Assembly (NCBI GenBank): GCA_028713915.1
Contig: JAQTNK010000018.1
Location: forward strand, 1-64,000
Reading direction: 5' to 3'
Origin: Rhodocyclaceae bacterium
GTDB taxonomy: Bacteria > Pseudomonadota > Gammaproteobacteria > Burkholderiales > Rhodocyclaceae
DNA: 64,000 nt
Shown here one piece after another: positions 45,449 to 55,373 of this stretch. Within the stretch, counting starts at the first letter, position 1. Each line of letters opens with the position of its first letter. The position numbers and the translations under genes are program-made. A model generated the notes under the pieces. The model saw only the letters and a list, made by a program, of their open reading frames with translations. It did not search any database and was not told the origin of the DNA.

Positions 45449-48322
45449 TTGCAGACTAGCGCTTTCGTTTTAGGCATGTGGCGCCGCTTCCTTGAGCCTC
45501 TGCGTATGGCCGATTCCGGCATCCTGACTGCAAGCGCCAAGCCTCGGCTGATTACCGTGTTTACATGGTCAGCCATTGCGGCCTGGACCGCCGTGCTCGG
45601 CGGTTCCCTCGTCTGGAACCTGCGAAACGAGGAGCGGCAGACGATGGACATGGCCTACGCTGAGGCCAAGGCCAACCTGAACAAGGACATTACCTTGCGC
45701 CGCTGGGTCACTGACCACGGTGGCGTCTACGTGCCGATCACCGAGAAACAGCACTCGGTCCCGTGGTTAAGTCATGTGCCGGGACGCGATGTCACTACCA
45801 CCGACGGCCGTCAGCTGACCCTCCTGAATCCCGCCTCGGTGGTGCGGCAGATGATGGACCGATATGCGCAGGACTACGGTATCCGCGGGCGCATCACGGG
45901 GCTGAAATACCTTAATCCGGGCAATGCGCCGGACGTCTGGGAGAAGGAGCAGCTCGAGGCCTTCACTCACGGCGAGCGGAAGGAAGTCTGGGCGGTAGCC
46001 GACATGGACGGTCAGCCCCACCTGCGCTATCTGCGCGCCATGTTCATGGAGCCAGGCTGTGAGAAGTGCCACGCCATCCTCGGTTACAAACTTGGCGACA
46101 TGCGCGGCGCCACTGGGGTCAACCTGCCGTTGGCGCCGTTTTACCAACAGATCAGTGACACCCGCAGGAATCTGGGTACGACCCACGGCGCCATCTGGCT
46201 ATTGGGACTTGTCGGGATCGGCTTATCCTCGCGCACGGCGCGACAGCGGCACCAGCAGCGCGAGTTTGAACAGGCCGAGAGGACCAGGGCAGAAAAGCGC
46301 TACCGTACCCTGTTCGAGCAATCGCGTGACGGAATTCTGACGCTTGATCCGGAGACCGCCCGCTTTGTCGCATTCAATACCGTAGCTCACGAACAGTTGG
46401 GTTACGGCCGCGAGGAATTCGCGGGCCTGCGCCTGCATGACGTCGAGATGACCGACTCGTCAGAGGGAATTTGCCGGCGTATCGACTTCGTCCAAGCGCC
46501 CGGATGGAGCAACTTCGAGACTCGCCACCGACACAAGGACGGATCGATTCGCGATGTGCAGGTCGTGGCGCAATGGCTGGTTCTCGACGATCGCCCGATG
46601 CTGCACTGCACGTTTCGGGACATTACGGATCGCAAGGCGGCGGAGAGGGAACTCCACATTTACGCCAGCATATTCAACCACAGCGGTGAAGGCATTCTCG
46701 TCACCGATCGCGACAACCGGATCGTCGCCGTCAATCCGGCCTTCACCCAGCTTACGGGCTACGCGGCGGAGGAGGTGCTCGGCCGGAACCCGCGCGTTCT
46801 CGCCTCCGGGAAGACGCCGCCGCAAACCTATCAAACGATGTGGGCCTCCTTGCGTGCAAGCGACTTCTGGCAGGGGGAGCTATGGGACCGACGCAAGGAT
46901 GGCACGATCTATCCGAAATGGACGGTCATTTCCGTCATTCGCGACAGCCACAACGAAATCGCACATTATGTCGGCAGCTTTACCGACATTAGCGAACGCA
47001 AGGCCGCCGAGGACCGCATTGATTATCTTGCGCACTATGATCCGCTAACGGGATTGCTCAACCGCTTCAATCTGGAGATGAGGCTGGAACAGGCGCTGCT
47101 TTCGGCGCATCGAAGCGGTGAGCAGGTTGCCGTCATGTTCATCGATATGGATCGTTTCAAAACGATCAACGACACCTTGGGCCATCACGTCGGCGACCTG
47201 TTGCTGGCCGAGGTGGGGCGGCGACTGCGAACCATCGTGCGCGAGAGCGACATCATCGCCCGTTTCGGCGGTGACGAATTCGTGGTCGTGCTCGCCGGCA
47301 TGTCGGGTGCCGTCGGCGCTGCGCCGGTGGCTAGCAAGATCCTGCAGAACCTGGGGATGCACTACACGATCGACGATAATCTTCTGCATTCGACTCCGAG
47401 TATCGGTATCAGCGTATTCCCCGAAGACGGCATCGACACGGCAACGCTGATGAAGAACGCAGATACCGCGATGTATCACGCCAAGGATCAGGGACGGAAC
47501 AACGTCCAGTTCTTCACCGCCGCGATGAATGTCGCCGCCAGCGAACGGATGACGATCGAGCGCGAATTGCGCGTGGCCCTGGCCGAGGGGCAACTCGAAC
47601 TGCACTATCAACCGCAGATACGCACCGACGACGGCCGGACCTGTGGCGTTGAGGCACTCGTACGCTGGCGCCACCCGCAGCGTGGACTCGTACCTCCGCT
47701 CGCCTTCATTCCCATCGCCGAAGACGCAGGCCTGATCGAGGACTTGGGTGCCTGGGTGCTCAATGAAGCCTGCCGGCAAACGGCGGCTTGGCGGGCCGAG
47801 GGCATCGCTGACATCAAAATGGCGGTTAACGTCTCCGCTCACCAACTTCGCTCGAGCACCTTCGTTGCTACGGTGCACGCGGCACTGACCCGGCACGGTC
47901 TGAGGGGCAGCGACCTCGAACTGGAAATCACCGAATCCGTGGCGATGGCGGATCCAGAGCGAGCCATTGAACGCCTCCAGTCACTGCGACAGTTGGGCAT
48001 CGATCTATCCATCGACGACTTCGGTACCGGCTACTCGTCGCTGGCCTACCTCAAGTTGTTGCCAATTCAGCGCCTCAAGCTCGACCGTGCATTCGTTCGC
48101 GACATCGAAACGGATGAAAACGACGCCGCGATCAGTGCGGCTACGGTGGCCCTGGCTCACAGCCTCGGGCTCAAAGTGGTGGCGGAAGGCGTGGAAACGG
48201 AGGGACAACGCCATTTCCTCGAACGGCATCGATGCGATTTCCTGCAGGGTTACCTGCTAGGTCGACCGGCGCCAGCCACCGTTTGGAGCGACCAATGGAA
48301 AGCACCTAATTCCACATCGTAA
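45449..48322 (+). CDS. Heme-motif DUF3365-PAS-PAS-GGDEF-EAL membrane sensor
   Basis: A 957-residue inner-membrane signalling protein. A first membrane helix (about residues 36-54) and a second (about 246-262) enclose a periplasmic DUF3365 domain containing CEKCH (Cys204, Cys207, His208), a c-type heme-binding motif. Two PAS domains (about 285-395 and 400-515) precede a GGDEF domain with RxxD (RESD) and intact GGDEF, and an EAL domain with GVEALVRWRHP and DDFGTGYSS intact. It likely senses redox state or a ligand at a periplasmic heme and adjusts c-di-GMP. A later ATG at 45476 is an alternative start. Confidence 0.88.
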   Translation: MQTSAFVLGMWRRFLEPLRMADSGILTASAKPRLITVFTWSAIAAWTAVLGGSLVWNLRNEERQTMDMAYAEAKANLNKDITLRRWVTDHGGVYVPITEKQHSVPWLSHVPGRDVTTTDGRQLTLLNPASVVRQMMDRYAQDYGIRGRITGLKYLNPGNAPDVWEKEQLEAFTHGERKEVWAVADMDGQPHLRYLRAMFMEPGCEKCHAILGYKLGDMRGATGVNLPLAPFYQQISDTRRNLGTTHGAIWLLGLVGIGLSSRTARQRHQQREFEQAERTRAEKRYRTLFEQSRDGILTLDPETARFVAFNTVAHEQLGYGREEFAGLRLHDVEMTDSSEGICRRIDFVQAPGWSNFETRHRHKDGSIRDVQVVAQWLVLDDRPMLHCTFRDITDRKAAERELHIYASIFNHSGEGILVTDRDNRIVAVNPAFTQLTGYAAEEVLGRNPRVLASGKTPPQTYQTMWASLRASDFWQGELWDRRKDGTIYPKWTVISVIRDSHNEIAHYVGSFTDISERKAAEDRIDYLAHYDPLTGLLNRFNLEMRLEQALLSAHRSGEQVAVMFIDMDRFKTINDTLGHHVGDLLLAEVGRRLRTIVRESDIIARFGGDEFVVVLAGMSGAVGAAPVASKILQNLGMHYTIDDNLLHSTPSIGISVFPEDGIDTATLMKNADTAMYHAKDQGRNNVQFFTAAMNVAASERMTIERELRVALAEGQLELHYQPQIRTDDGRTCGVEALVRWRHPQRGLVPPLAFIPIAEDAGLIEDLGAWVLNEACRQTAAWRAEGIADIKMAVNVSAHQLRSSTFVATVHAALTRHGLRGSDLELEITESVAMADPERAIERLQSLRQLGIDLSIDDFGTGYSSLAYLKLLPIQRLKLDRAFVRDIETDENDAAISAATVALAHSLGLKVVAEGVETEGQRHFLERHRCDFLQGYLLGRPAPATVWSDQWKAPNSTS

Positions 48323-48501
48323 TAGAAAGAGTAATCAGCGCGCCGAGATTTGGCTGGGAGGACGTCATGGCGAGAAAGATCAGCGCTCAGCATCAGGAGG
48401 AATTGGCGGCATAATGCCGATGGATTGGACGACGAAATACAGAGGGAAGCTCAAGACAGCTACGGCCTATTGAAAACGCTCATACAATATCCACGCCGCG
48501 C

Positions 48502-49083
48502 TCATGACGCTTCTCGCTGAACGACGGCGAACAATGGGGCGGGACGGTTGATGTGATAGCCCTGCGCGTAATCAATTCCCAGGCGAGTTACTGCCGCCAG
48601 CGTTTCGGCGTCTTCGACGTATTCGGCGATCGTCTTGATGCCCAGCTCCTTGGCCAGGGTCACGATACTCATGACAAATGCAAGGTATACGGGGTCGTGC
48701 ACCATGTTGCGGATGAACTCGCCTTCGATCTTGATGTAGTCGATGGGGAAGCACTTGATGTACTGGAACGAGGAATAGCCGGAACCGAAGTCGTCGATGG
48801 CGAAACTGAATCCCTGGAGCTTGATGTCGAGCACGAACTTCTCCAGCAAGCTCAGGTTACTCACGGTTTCCCGCTCGGTAATTTCAAACACGATGCGGCT
48901 CGGTTCGATGCCGAATTCGTCCGCCTGGTGACGAACTCGCGCTACGTACTCGCCGACGATGGTCATCTGGGTCGGCATCAGGCGCCGCCCGGCGATGATC
49001 TTCGGTCGCGCGAAGTAATACCCCTGAAACAGGTCGAAGCCGAGATCGTGACAACGTTGGTAACGCAACAGGCCTTTCCAGAA
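48502..49083 (-). pseudogene. EAL-domain fragment fused out of frame behind the chemoreceptor-GGDEF gene
   Basis: The frame reads [20 protein letters not shown], the C-terminal end of an EAL domain, and then a mid-domain stretch (IVFEITERETVS, FAIDDFGSGYSS, YIKIEGEFI) running to another C-terminal end (YAQGYHINRPAP). The N-terminal half with the Glu-Ala-Leu motif is missing. The order (end, then middle) shows that two EAL genes were spliced by deletion. It overlaps the tail of the chemoreceptor-GGDEF gene in a different frame and has no start of its own beyond a late ATG at 49068. A phosphodiesterase activity is unlikely. Confidence 0.7.
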
Positions 49084-51425
49084 GTCTTGGCAACATACAT
49101 GCGTTCATCGGCCAAGGCGATCAATTGCGGCCAGTCCGTCGCGCCATCGATTTGACGCTCGGCCAGCCCCATGCTGGCGGTAAGCGTGTTCCCATCGGGG
49201 CGCTTGCCGAGTCCGTCGTGAATGATGCGGCCGACCACAATGCCGGCGCCGCTGATCGGCGTATTGGTCAGGATGACGACAAACTCCTCCCCGCCCCAAC
49301 GAATCAGCGCGTCTGCTTGGCGTAACAGCACTTGCAATTGCGCGGCAATGTTCTTGAGCGCCTGGTCGCCTGCCTCGTGACCAAATTGATCGTTAATCGA
49401 CTTGAAACTATCGGCATCAATAAACAGCACCGACAACGGCGCATCTTGATCACAGGCGAGTCGAAAATACAGATCCAGAATCTCGACACCACTGCGACGA
49501 GTCAATGCGCCAGTCAAGGGATCGTGACTGGCCTGACGCAACAAGGCCACCCGTTGCTCGGCATGATGCGTACTCGCGCTGATTTGCACCAGCGCGTCGG
49601 CCGCCTTCGACGTCAGGGCCACGCCCTCCTCGACGCTGGCCGTGCTGGCGTGCATACCCTCCACCGCGGCCTCGGTGTCATTGCGGATGGAATCGATCAT
49701 GCGTGAAATGTCCAACGTGGCCGCGCCGGTACGCTCTGCCAGTTTCCTGACCTCGTCCGCCACCACCGCGAAGCCGCGCCCCTGTTCCCCGGCGCGTGCC
49801 GCCTCGATCGCCGCATTGAGTGCCAGCAGGTTGGTTTGGTCGGCAATCTCGCGGATCACCTGGACAATGCCGCTGATTTCGCGCGAGCGTTCGCCCAGCC
49901 CTTCGACGTGGCGCGAGCTTTCCGTCACAGCTGCTGCGAGTGCTCGAATCTCGTCGGCCACCTGGCGCACCGAACACACCCCTTCCTCCGCCAGTGCTCT
50001 GGCCTTCCTGGAATCGTCGAGCGTTTCCCCAGCGCGCTCGGCCACATGCCCGATACTCGCCGTCACCTGTTCGACGGCGGATGCGGTGGCCAAGGACATT
50101 TCGCTTTGGGTCCGAGAGCTGGCGCTCAGGCTTTGACTGGCCGTTGTCAGTTTTTCCGCTGCGTCGGCAAGCTGGAGGATGACAGACCGGACTTCCACGA
50201 TGATGCCTTGCAAGTTTCCGGCAAAGCGGTTGAATGCCGCAGACGTCTGCCCGATCTCGTCCCTCGTGTCTGCGCCCAGGCGCAAGGTCAAGTCGCCTTG
50301 GCCGCTGGCGAGTCCCACCATCGAATCGCGCAGTCTGTCCAGATGGCGAAGCTTGTTGAACCACAGGAAGATGGCCAGTGCGGAAACGGCGGTCATGGCG
50401 ACAAACAACCCCATATAGCCCATCGTCTGCACGAACTTCACTTGTGCGTTGCTCTCGGATTGGGCGTTGCCAACCTTGGTGAAAGCGTCGGATACATTCA
50501 GGATGGTGTCGATGGCCGCCGTGGATTTCTCGATCCATTCCGCGCTGGTCAAGCCGTACTGGCGGCCCTCCGCAGCAGGGCGGCCTTCCGCTTCGGCGTA
50601 CAGGCGCTTGCGGGTCCCCTCGTATTCGCCCAGGAAATGCTTCTCCATGGCATCGATGGCGCTGACGACCTGAGCATCGGTGCCGGGGATGTCGCGCACA
50701 AAGCGGATATCGGCGATATTGGCCTCGACGATCTGGCGGTATGCGCCCAGTTTCTGCAGCGCATCCGCAGTCGCCGGTGCATTGCTGTTGATGATGGCTG
50801 CGAACGTCGCGCGTTCCAGTCCGGCGTATTCGGCAGCCAGCCAGACGCTATGCTTGGTGGTGAGGTTGGGATAGGTGATCTCCGGGGGAAATGCATTACC
50901 GCCAAATGAGGCTATCCGCAATCGTGCCGCGTAGTTGATGAACCCGGTGATGGCGGACAGCCACTCGTTTGGCTTGATGTCGCGTTCCGCCTTGAGCAGA
51001 CTAGCATCGACACGTTTACGTGCGTCGACCAGTTTCCGGTAGGCGTCGTTTGCCTGATTCTGCGCAACCATCGTGCCCTGATACACCACTTCCTTGGCCT
51101 CAAGCTCTGCCGCGATAGAACCGGCTTCTTGCCAGAGCTTGTCGCTCTTGTTGCGCAGTTCCTTGAGGCGCTGCCGCGCCGCCTCGTTCGCCGGGCCGGC
51201 CGCAGACAGCAGGCTTGTCGTTATCCCCCGTTCAAGCGCCTGCAGGCCGGCGGCGGAAATGATGTTGTCGGCGACGGTGTTGGCTCGGATCGTCGTGCGC
51301 AGGATGTTATAGCTGTGCCAGCTCTCCCACGCGTAATAGCCCGAGATCCAAAGCAGCAACGCCGGTGCGCCAAGACTGGCCAGGATGATGAAGCGGAAGG
51401 TCAGATTGTTGAGGTTCCGAAGCAT
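48978..51425 (-). CDS. NIT-HAMP chemoreceptor domain fused to GGDEF
   Basis: An 815-residue membrane protein. A helix at residues 11-29 and another at about 335-355 bracket a periplasmic nitrate/nitrite-sensing NIT-like domain; a HAMP domain (355-405) leads to a methyl-accepting domain whose hairpin tip, [20 protein letters not shown], is at about 527-546. The downstream helix of the receptor domain is cut short at about 620 and joined to a GGDEF domain with GGEEF at 711-715 (intact for cyclase activity). The last 30 residues are out-of-frame EAL sequence. It may convert a chemoreceptor signal into c-di-GMP rather than into CheA control. Confidence 0.8.
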   Translation of the reverse strand: MLRNLNNLTFRFIILASLGAPALLLWISGYYAWESWHSYNILRTTIRANTVADNIISAAGLQALERGITTSLLSAAGPANEAARQRLKELRNKSDKLWQEAGSIAAELEAKEVVYQGTMVAQNQANDAYRKLVDARKRVDASLLKAERDIKPNEWLSAITGFINYAARLRIASFGGNAFPPEITYPNLTTKHSVWLAAEYAGLERATFAAIINSNAPATADALQKLGAYRQIVEANIADIRFVRDIPGTDAQVVSAIDAMEKHFLGEYEGTRKRLYAEAEGRPAAEGRQYGLTSAEWIEKSTAAIDTILNVSDAFTKVGNAQSESNAQVKFVQTMGYMGLFVAMTAVSALAIFLWFNKLRHLDRLRDSMVGLASGQGDLTLRLGADTRDEIGQTSAAFNRFAGNLQGIIVEVRSVILQLADAAEKLTTASQSLSASSRTQSEMSLATASAVEQVTASIGHVAERAGETLDDSRKARALAEEGVCSVRQVADEIRALAAAVTESSRHVEGLGERSREISGIVQVIREIADQTNLLALNAAIEAARAGEQGRGFAVVADEVRKLAERTGAATLDISRMIDSIRNDTEAAVEGMHASTASVEEGVALTSKAADALVQISASTHHAEQRVALLRQASHDPLTGALTRRSGVEILDLYFRLACDQDAPLSVLFIDADSFKSINDQFGHEAGDQALKNIAAQLQVLLRQADALIRWGGEEFVVILTNTPISGAGIVVGRIIHDGLGKRPDGNTLTASMGLAERQIDGATDWPQLIALADERMYVAKTSGKACCVTNVVTISASTCFRGITSRDRRSSPGGA

Positions 51426-51967
51426 AAGTATTGGCTCAGATCGTTGTGGAAGACGTAGCCGGGTAAGAGTTACATCCGCATCGCACCGGCACGCTAGGCT
51501 GGGCGGATGTCTGGGGCAATTTCACGGGTCCAGCGGTGACATGGTGGCACGCTTCGCTTTGGACGCAATGCGAACGAGTTTATTGGGATCCCTAAGGCGT
51601 TCAATTGATATGAAATAAGGAAATGCGGACAATTAACTTGCAAAGTACGTTGCCAGCCTCGAATCCGTATGGCGCCGTGATGCCAATGCCATCGCTATGC
51701 GTTATGAGCAGGCAGCGCGCGACCTATTTCAACCTTGGCGGCTGTTGCCGCGCTGGTAGCCTTCAAGTCATCTAAACGATCAGCGATGGCTCTTTCTCTG
51801 GCTCGATTTCAGGTATCCCTTCGTCCGGGCTCAGTGGTGAATTCCGATATAATCGCTTAGGTTCTATCGCAAGAGTATGTTCGATAGATCCATTCTCGGC
51901 CTAACATGGTTATCAATGGCATACCTTCTGGTCCGCCAGTAGCCTGGCAAAGAACTTTCCGTCGCAA
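51426..51967. other. Intergenic region without a supported gene
   Basis: About 540 bases separate the chemoreceptor gene from the amidase gene. GC content is lower than the surroundings. A 41-codon open frame at 51637-51759 (ends RLLPRW) has no start or recognisable domain. The only regulatory signal is a TATAAT at 51848-51853. No hairpin terminator or repeat is evident. Confidence 0.5.
51848..51853 (+). promoter_or_regulatory. -10 hexamer (TATAAT) upstream of the amidase gene
   Basis: A perfect TATAAT in ATTCCGATATAATCGCTT lies about 115 bases before the amidase ATG. No strong -35 box is visible. Confidence 0.4.
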
Positions 51968-52759
51968 ATGCGATCGCCGCGCCAATTGCCCGTTGCCGTC
52001 AAACGCGCTCCCTACGTCCCTGTCGTTGCCGGCCTTCTGGCGGCAATGATCGCTGCTTGCACGCCGCTGCAGTTCCGCACGGGGCTACCGACCAGCCGGA
52101 TTGCCTCGCCCAATTTCGATGAGCGCCGGCCGAATCTGGTGATCATTCACCATACGAGCGATCAGACGCTGGCGGCGGCGCTGGACACGCTCGTTTCTCC
52201 CGAGAAGAAGGTCAGCGCGCATTACCTGATCGGCCGTGACGGCAGGATCATCCAGCTCGTCGAAGAAAATGAGCGCGCCTGGCACGCGGGAAAGTCCTGG
52301 TGGGGCGGCAATAGCGACGTCAATTCGGCGTCGCTGGGCATCGAACTCGACAACGACGGCCACGAGCCATTCGCCGAGGCGCAGATCGACGCCTTGCTCG
52401 CCCTGCTCGCCGATATCCGGCAGCGCTACAACATTCCCGCCGCCAATTTCATCGGCCACGCCGACGTCGCTCCGACGCGCAAGGATGATCCGAGCGCGCT
52501 GTTTCCCTGGCGGCGATTGGCCGCGCAGGGCTTCGGCCTGTGGTGCGATGCGCCCGTGCCGCCGGCACCAAGCGGCTTCGACTTGATGCTTGCGCTCTCG
52601 GCCCTGGGCTACGATCCGACGACGCCGGAGGCCTCGCAAAGGGCCTTCCGCCGGCACTTCTTTGCTGACCTGGTGCCTTCCGGCGAAGCGGAAAACGCCA
52701 TGGCTTTCTGCTTGTGGCAAAAGAAGGCGTCCAATGAAGCGCGCGAAACTGACCGCTGA
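51968..52759 (+). CDS. amiD: N-acetylmuramoyl-L-alanine amidase lipoprotein (AmiD-type)
   Basis: A 263-residue Amidase_2 domain protein. The signal region ends AAMIAAC (Cys31), suggesting an outer-membrane lipoprotein. Zinc-ligand motifs are in LVIIHHTSDQT (His-His), SAHYLIGRDG and GHADVAPTRKDDP. The C-terminal part has a peptidoglycan-binding-like helical region (MLALSALGYDPTTPEASQ). It hydrolyses the bond between muramic acid and the stem peptide in recycling or turnover. The DUF167 gene overlaps its end by 26 bases. Confidence 0.9.
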   Translation: MRSPRQLPVAVKRAPYVPVVAGLLAAMIAACTPLQFRTGLPTSRIASPNFDERRPNLVIIHHTSDQTLAAALDTLVSPEKKVSAHYLIGRDGRIIQLVEENERAWHAGKSWWGGNSDVNSASLGIELDNDGHEPFAEAQIDALLALLADIRQRYNIPAANFIGHADVAPTRKDDPSALFPWRRLAAQGFGLWCDAPVPPAPSGFDLMLALSALGYDPTTPEASQRAFRRHFFADLVPSGEAENAMAFCLWQKKASNEARETDR

Positions 52760-53066
52760 TTCCTTCTATGCATGGGACGGCGATGTGCTCGTCGTCAATA
52801 TCCTCGGCCGGCCGAACGCTCCCAGGGACGAAATCGGCGCTCCCCACGGGAATCAGCTGCGGGTCAGCGTGACGGCCCGGCCGGTTCGCGGCCGCGCCAC
52901 CGATCATATGTTGCGCTTCCTGGCGCCCTGTTTCGGCGTGACGCCCGACGCTATCGAGGTGGTGTTCGGACGCATGAACGTCAATAAGCAATTGCGCATC
53001 AAGTCACCCGTTCGGCTGCCAGCCGTCTTTTCCCGCGCCAGGGCCGGTGAAGGTGATGACTGCTAG
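52734..53066 (+). CDS. DUF167 (YggU-type) small protein
   Basis: A 110-residue protein with the DUF167 pattern: LVVNILGRPNAPRDEIG, VSVTARPVRGRATDHMLRFLAP and VVFGRMNVNKQLRIKSP in order. Function of the family is unknown. Its ATG lies inside the amidase gene and its end overlaps the YkgJ gene by 11 bases, so the three form a tight operon. Confidence 0.82.
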   Translation: MKRAKLTADSFYAWDGDVLVVNILGRPNAPRDEIGAPHGNQLRVSVTARPVRGRATDHMLRFLAPCFGVTPDAIEVVFGRMNVNKQLRIKSPVRLPAVFSRARAGEGDDC

Positions 53067-53622
53067 CGTGAACCGGGAGGATACGTCCATCGCCGGCGAA
53101 GCCTGTGGGACGCTGTCCGAGCTCCAGGCCGATGTCGAGGTGCGCGTGCGAGCCATCCGGGAGAATCGCCCCGACTGGCTGTGCGGGAAGGGTTGCGACA
53201 GTTGTTGTCGGCGGCTTGCCGACGTGCCGCAATTGACGGCAGCGGAATGGAAGCTGCTGCGCGCAGGCCTCGCAGCTTTGCCCGTGGAGCGCTTGCGGGA
53301 AATCTGCCGGGACGTGGCCGCGCTGGCTGGTCAGCCGCCGCGTCCCGTGGTCTGCCCGCTGCTGGACCAGTCGTCCGGCGCCTGCCCGGTCTATGCCCAG
53401 CGTCCCATCGCCTGCCGCACCTACGGCTTCTACGTGCAGCGCGGCGTCGGGCTCTATTGCCCGAACATCGAATCCCGCGTCGCCGCGGGGGCGTTGGCCG
53501 ATGTGGTGTGGGGCAATCACGACGGCATCGACCGGCGGCTCGCCCGCCTCGGCGAAATGCGCAGCCTCACCGACTGGTTCGCGGGCTGGGAGCGGGCAGC
53601 CGAGCGGCGGGACGTGTTATGA
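53056..53622 (+). CDS. YkgJ-family cysteine-cluster protein
   Basis: A 188-residue protein of the YkgJ/UPF0153 (zinc- or iron-chelating) group. Metal-binding cysteines are in WLCGKGCDSCCRRL, VCPLLDQSSGACPVYAQRP, then IACRTYGF and LYCPNIE. The spacing agrees with the family. A specific function is not known. ATG 53056 is preferred over the GTG at 53047. It is convergent with the sigma-54 activator gene. Confidence 0.85.
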   Translation: MTASVNREDTSIAGEACGTLSELQADVEVRVRAIRENRPDWLCGKGCDSCCRRLADVPQLTAAEWKLLRAGLAALPVERLREICRDVAALAGQPPRPVVCPLLDQSSGACPVYAQRPIACRTYGFYVQRGVGLYCPNIESRVAAGALADVVWGNHDGIDRRLARLGEMRSLTDWFAGWERAAERRDVL

Positions 53623-53665
53623 CAAAGTCATCGACGCCGTTCTTCCTGGGCGCTGCGGCGAGCCG

Positions 53666-55051
53666 CTAGAGTGGACGCTCGCAGCTGCTGCAGACTTCGG
53701 CGCCATCCCGACAGGGCGATGAAGGCTCGTCGGTCGCCTCCTTCAGCTTGCGATAGAGCGTGCGTTCGCTGATGCCAAGCTTGGCTGCGAGCGTGCGGCG
53801 GTCTTCGCCGTGGTTCTCCAGCGCCCAGCGCAGGTAGCGGCGTTCGACCTCCGCCAGCGGGCGCAACGGGCCTTCGGCTCTTGCGTCTCGTGCGGCCGCG
53901 GCAACGGCCGGTTCCATGCTCGTGTCCAGGTGCTCGGGCAAGATCGACTCGCCGTCCACCAGCAGGCTGGCCCGTTCGAGGATGTTGCGCAGTTCGCGGA
54001 TGTTTCCCGGAAAGTCGTGGTTGCCGAGTTGCTCGAGGACTTGCGGATGCAGGCGCAGCCGGCGTTTGCTGACTCGCGACAGCAGCGACTCGGCGAGCAG
54101 GGGCAGATCCTCGCGGCGTTCGCGCAACGGCGGAATCGCGATCGGAAAGGCGCTGATGCGGTAGTAGAGGTCGCGCCGGAACGTACCGTCGGCGACCATG
54201 GCCTTGAGGTCGCGGTGCGTGGCGAGCACCAGGCGGAAATCGGCGCGCAGCGGCTCGACGCCGCCGACGCGCCTGAAGGTGCCGCTTTCGATGAGGCGCA
54301 GGAGCTTTACCTGCATGCACAAGGGCATGTCGCCGATCTCGTCGATGAACAACGTGCCGCCCGACGCCGCTTCCACCAGGCCGGCCCGGCGGCTGATGGC
54401 ACCGGTGAAGGCGCCTTTCTCGTAGCCGAAGAGTTCGCTGCCGAACAAGGTTTCGGTCATGCTGGCGCAATCGACGGCGACGAACTGTCCGCGTGCGCGC
54501 GTGCTGGCCGCGTGCAGCGCCAGTGCCGCCAGTTCCTTGCCGGTACCGGATTCTCCGAGCAGCAGCACCGTCACATCCGACGGCGCCACGCGTTCGAGCA
54601 GCGCCAGCATGCGGTTGAAGGCCGGCGAACGCCCCACCAGTCCATCGGCGGAAGGGCGGCTGTAGGCGTGCCGCACCGTGCGTAGCGTCTCGACGTAGAA
54701 CAACACGCGGCCTTCGCGATTGCGGATCGGCGACACCTCGACGTCCACGTGCTCGGGGCCGTTGGGCGTGTGGTGGATATGCAGGACGCGCGACGTTTCG
54801 CCGCTTTCGCGGCTGGCCTTGAGCGGGCAGCTCTCCCCGGCTTGATCGCAAGGAACGGCGGACTTGTGCGAGATCTCGTAGCACAGCCGGCGCTTCCCCT
54901 GGCAGGGATCGCCGAAGAGGTCGCGATACGCCTTATTGACGGCGAGAATCCGGTAGTCGCCGCTGACAAAGACGCGCGGTTCCGGAAGTGATTCAACCAA
55001 GGCAGCCATTTCCGGAACCAGTTCCGGAAACGGCATGGCGGCGATGTCCAT
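53666..55051 (-). CDS. Sigma-54-dependent activator with cysteine-rich PAS domain
   Basis: A 461-residue bacterial enhancer-binding protein. The PAS domain (residues 20-125) carries Cys50, Cys57, Cys68 and Cys75, a spacing that suggests metal, heme or redox sensing. The AAA+ domain has Walker A GESGTGKE (166-173) and the sigma-54 contact GAFTGA (213-218). A Fis-type HTH is at the C-terminus ([19 protein letters not shown]). It has no receiver domain, so it responds directly to a signal. It is divergent from the molybdoenzyme operon, which has a -24/-12 promoter. The start 55051 follows a GAGGAG Shine-Dalgarno. Confidence 0.92.
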   Translation of the reverse strand: MDIAAMPFPELVPEMAALVESLPEPRVFVSGDYRILAVNKAYRDLFGDPCQGKRRLCYEISHKSAVPCDQAGESCPLKASRESGETSRVLHIHHTPNGPEHVDVEVSPIRNREGRVLFYVETLRTVRHAYSRPSADGLVGRSPAFNRMLALLERVAPSDVTVLLLGESGTGKELAALALHAASTRARGQFVAVDCASMTETLFGSELFGYEKGAFTGAISRRAGLVEAASGGTLFIDEIGDMPLCMQVKLLRLIESGTFRRVGGVEPLRADFRLVLATHRDLKAMVADGTFRRDLYYRISAFPIAIPPLRERREDLPLLAESLLSRVSKRRLRLHPQVLEQLGNHDFPGNIRELRNILERASLLVDGESILPEHLDTSMEPAVAAAARDARAEGPLRPLAEVERRYLRWALENHGEDRRTLAAKLGISERTLYRKLKEATDEPSSPCRDGAEVCSSCERPL

Positions 55052-55111
55052 CTTGATCTTGTCTCCTCGCTTATTTTCTTGGCAATCATGCGTTGCCTTT
55101 GCGGCGGCTAC

Positions 55112-55139
55112 TTTATACGAAACTGCCACGCCCCGCCAA
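55112..55139 (-). promoter_or_regulatory. Putative sigma-70 promoter of the sigma-54 activator gene
   Basis: On the minus strand TTGGCG (55134-55139) and TATAAA (55112-55117) are spaced by 16 bases, about 60 bases before the regulator start. The candidate activator-binding inverted repeat overlaps it, which would fit autoregulation. Confidence 0.5.
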
Positions 55140-55149
55140 ATCTGGCAGT
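55122..55149. promoter_or_regulatory. Candidate upstream activator site (inverted repeat)
   Basis: Perfect 7-bp arms ACTGCCA (55122-55128) and TGGCAGT (55143-55149) lie 14 bases apart. The centre is about 150 bases upstream of the predicted sigma-54 start site, a usual distance for enhancer-binding proteins, and overlaps the regulator promoter. Confidence 0.55.
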
Positions 55150-55258
55150 CCGGCGGCGGCCGTGGTCCCGGTGCGACGCCCGGCCGGCGCTGCCGGAATC
55201 CGCACAAGCGGTTGATTTCATTTGCCGCATCGTGCCGTGCGCGCCGCCTCGGGCGACG

Positions 55259-55274
55259 TGGCACAGGCGTTGCT
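55259..55274 (+). promoter_or_regulatory. Sigma-54 (-24/-12) promoter of the molybdoenzyme operon
   Basis: TGGCAC-AGGCG-TTGCT matches the sigma-54 consensus at GG (55260-55261) and GC (55272-55273) with the required 10-base separation. It is about 100 bases before the first gene. It pairs naturally with the divergent activator gene. Confidence 0.85.
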
Positions 55275-55373
55275 GTATCGACCCCAACGCCGACGCCATA
55301 AGTCGGCGATTGACGCCGCCGCCTGCCTGGGGCGCGGCACATAACGACAGACACAACGAGGAGGACTGAATCG

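Noticed and set aside
51637-51759. Possible transposase or phage remnant (41 codons ending RLLPRW)
   Set aside because: No start, no inverted repeats and no recognisable family; too short to call a mobile element.
55079-55099. A second sigma-54-like box (TTGGCAATCATGCGTTGCC)
   Set aside because: The spacing between GG and GC is 12 rather than 10 bases, which sigma-54 does not tolerate.
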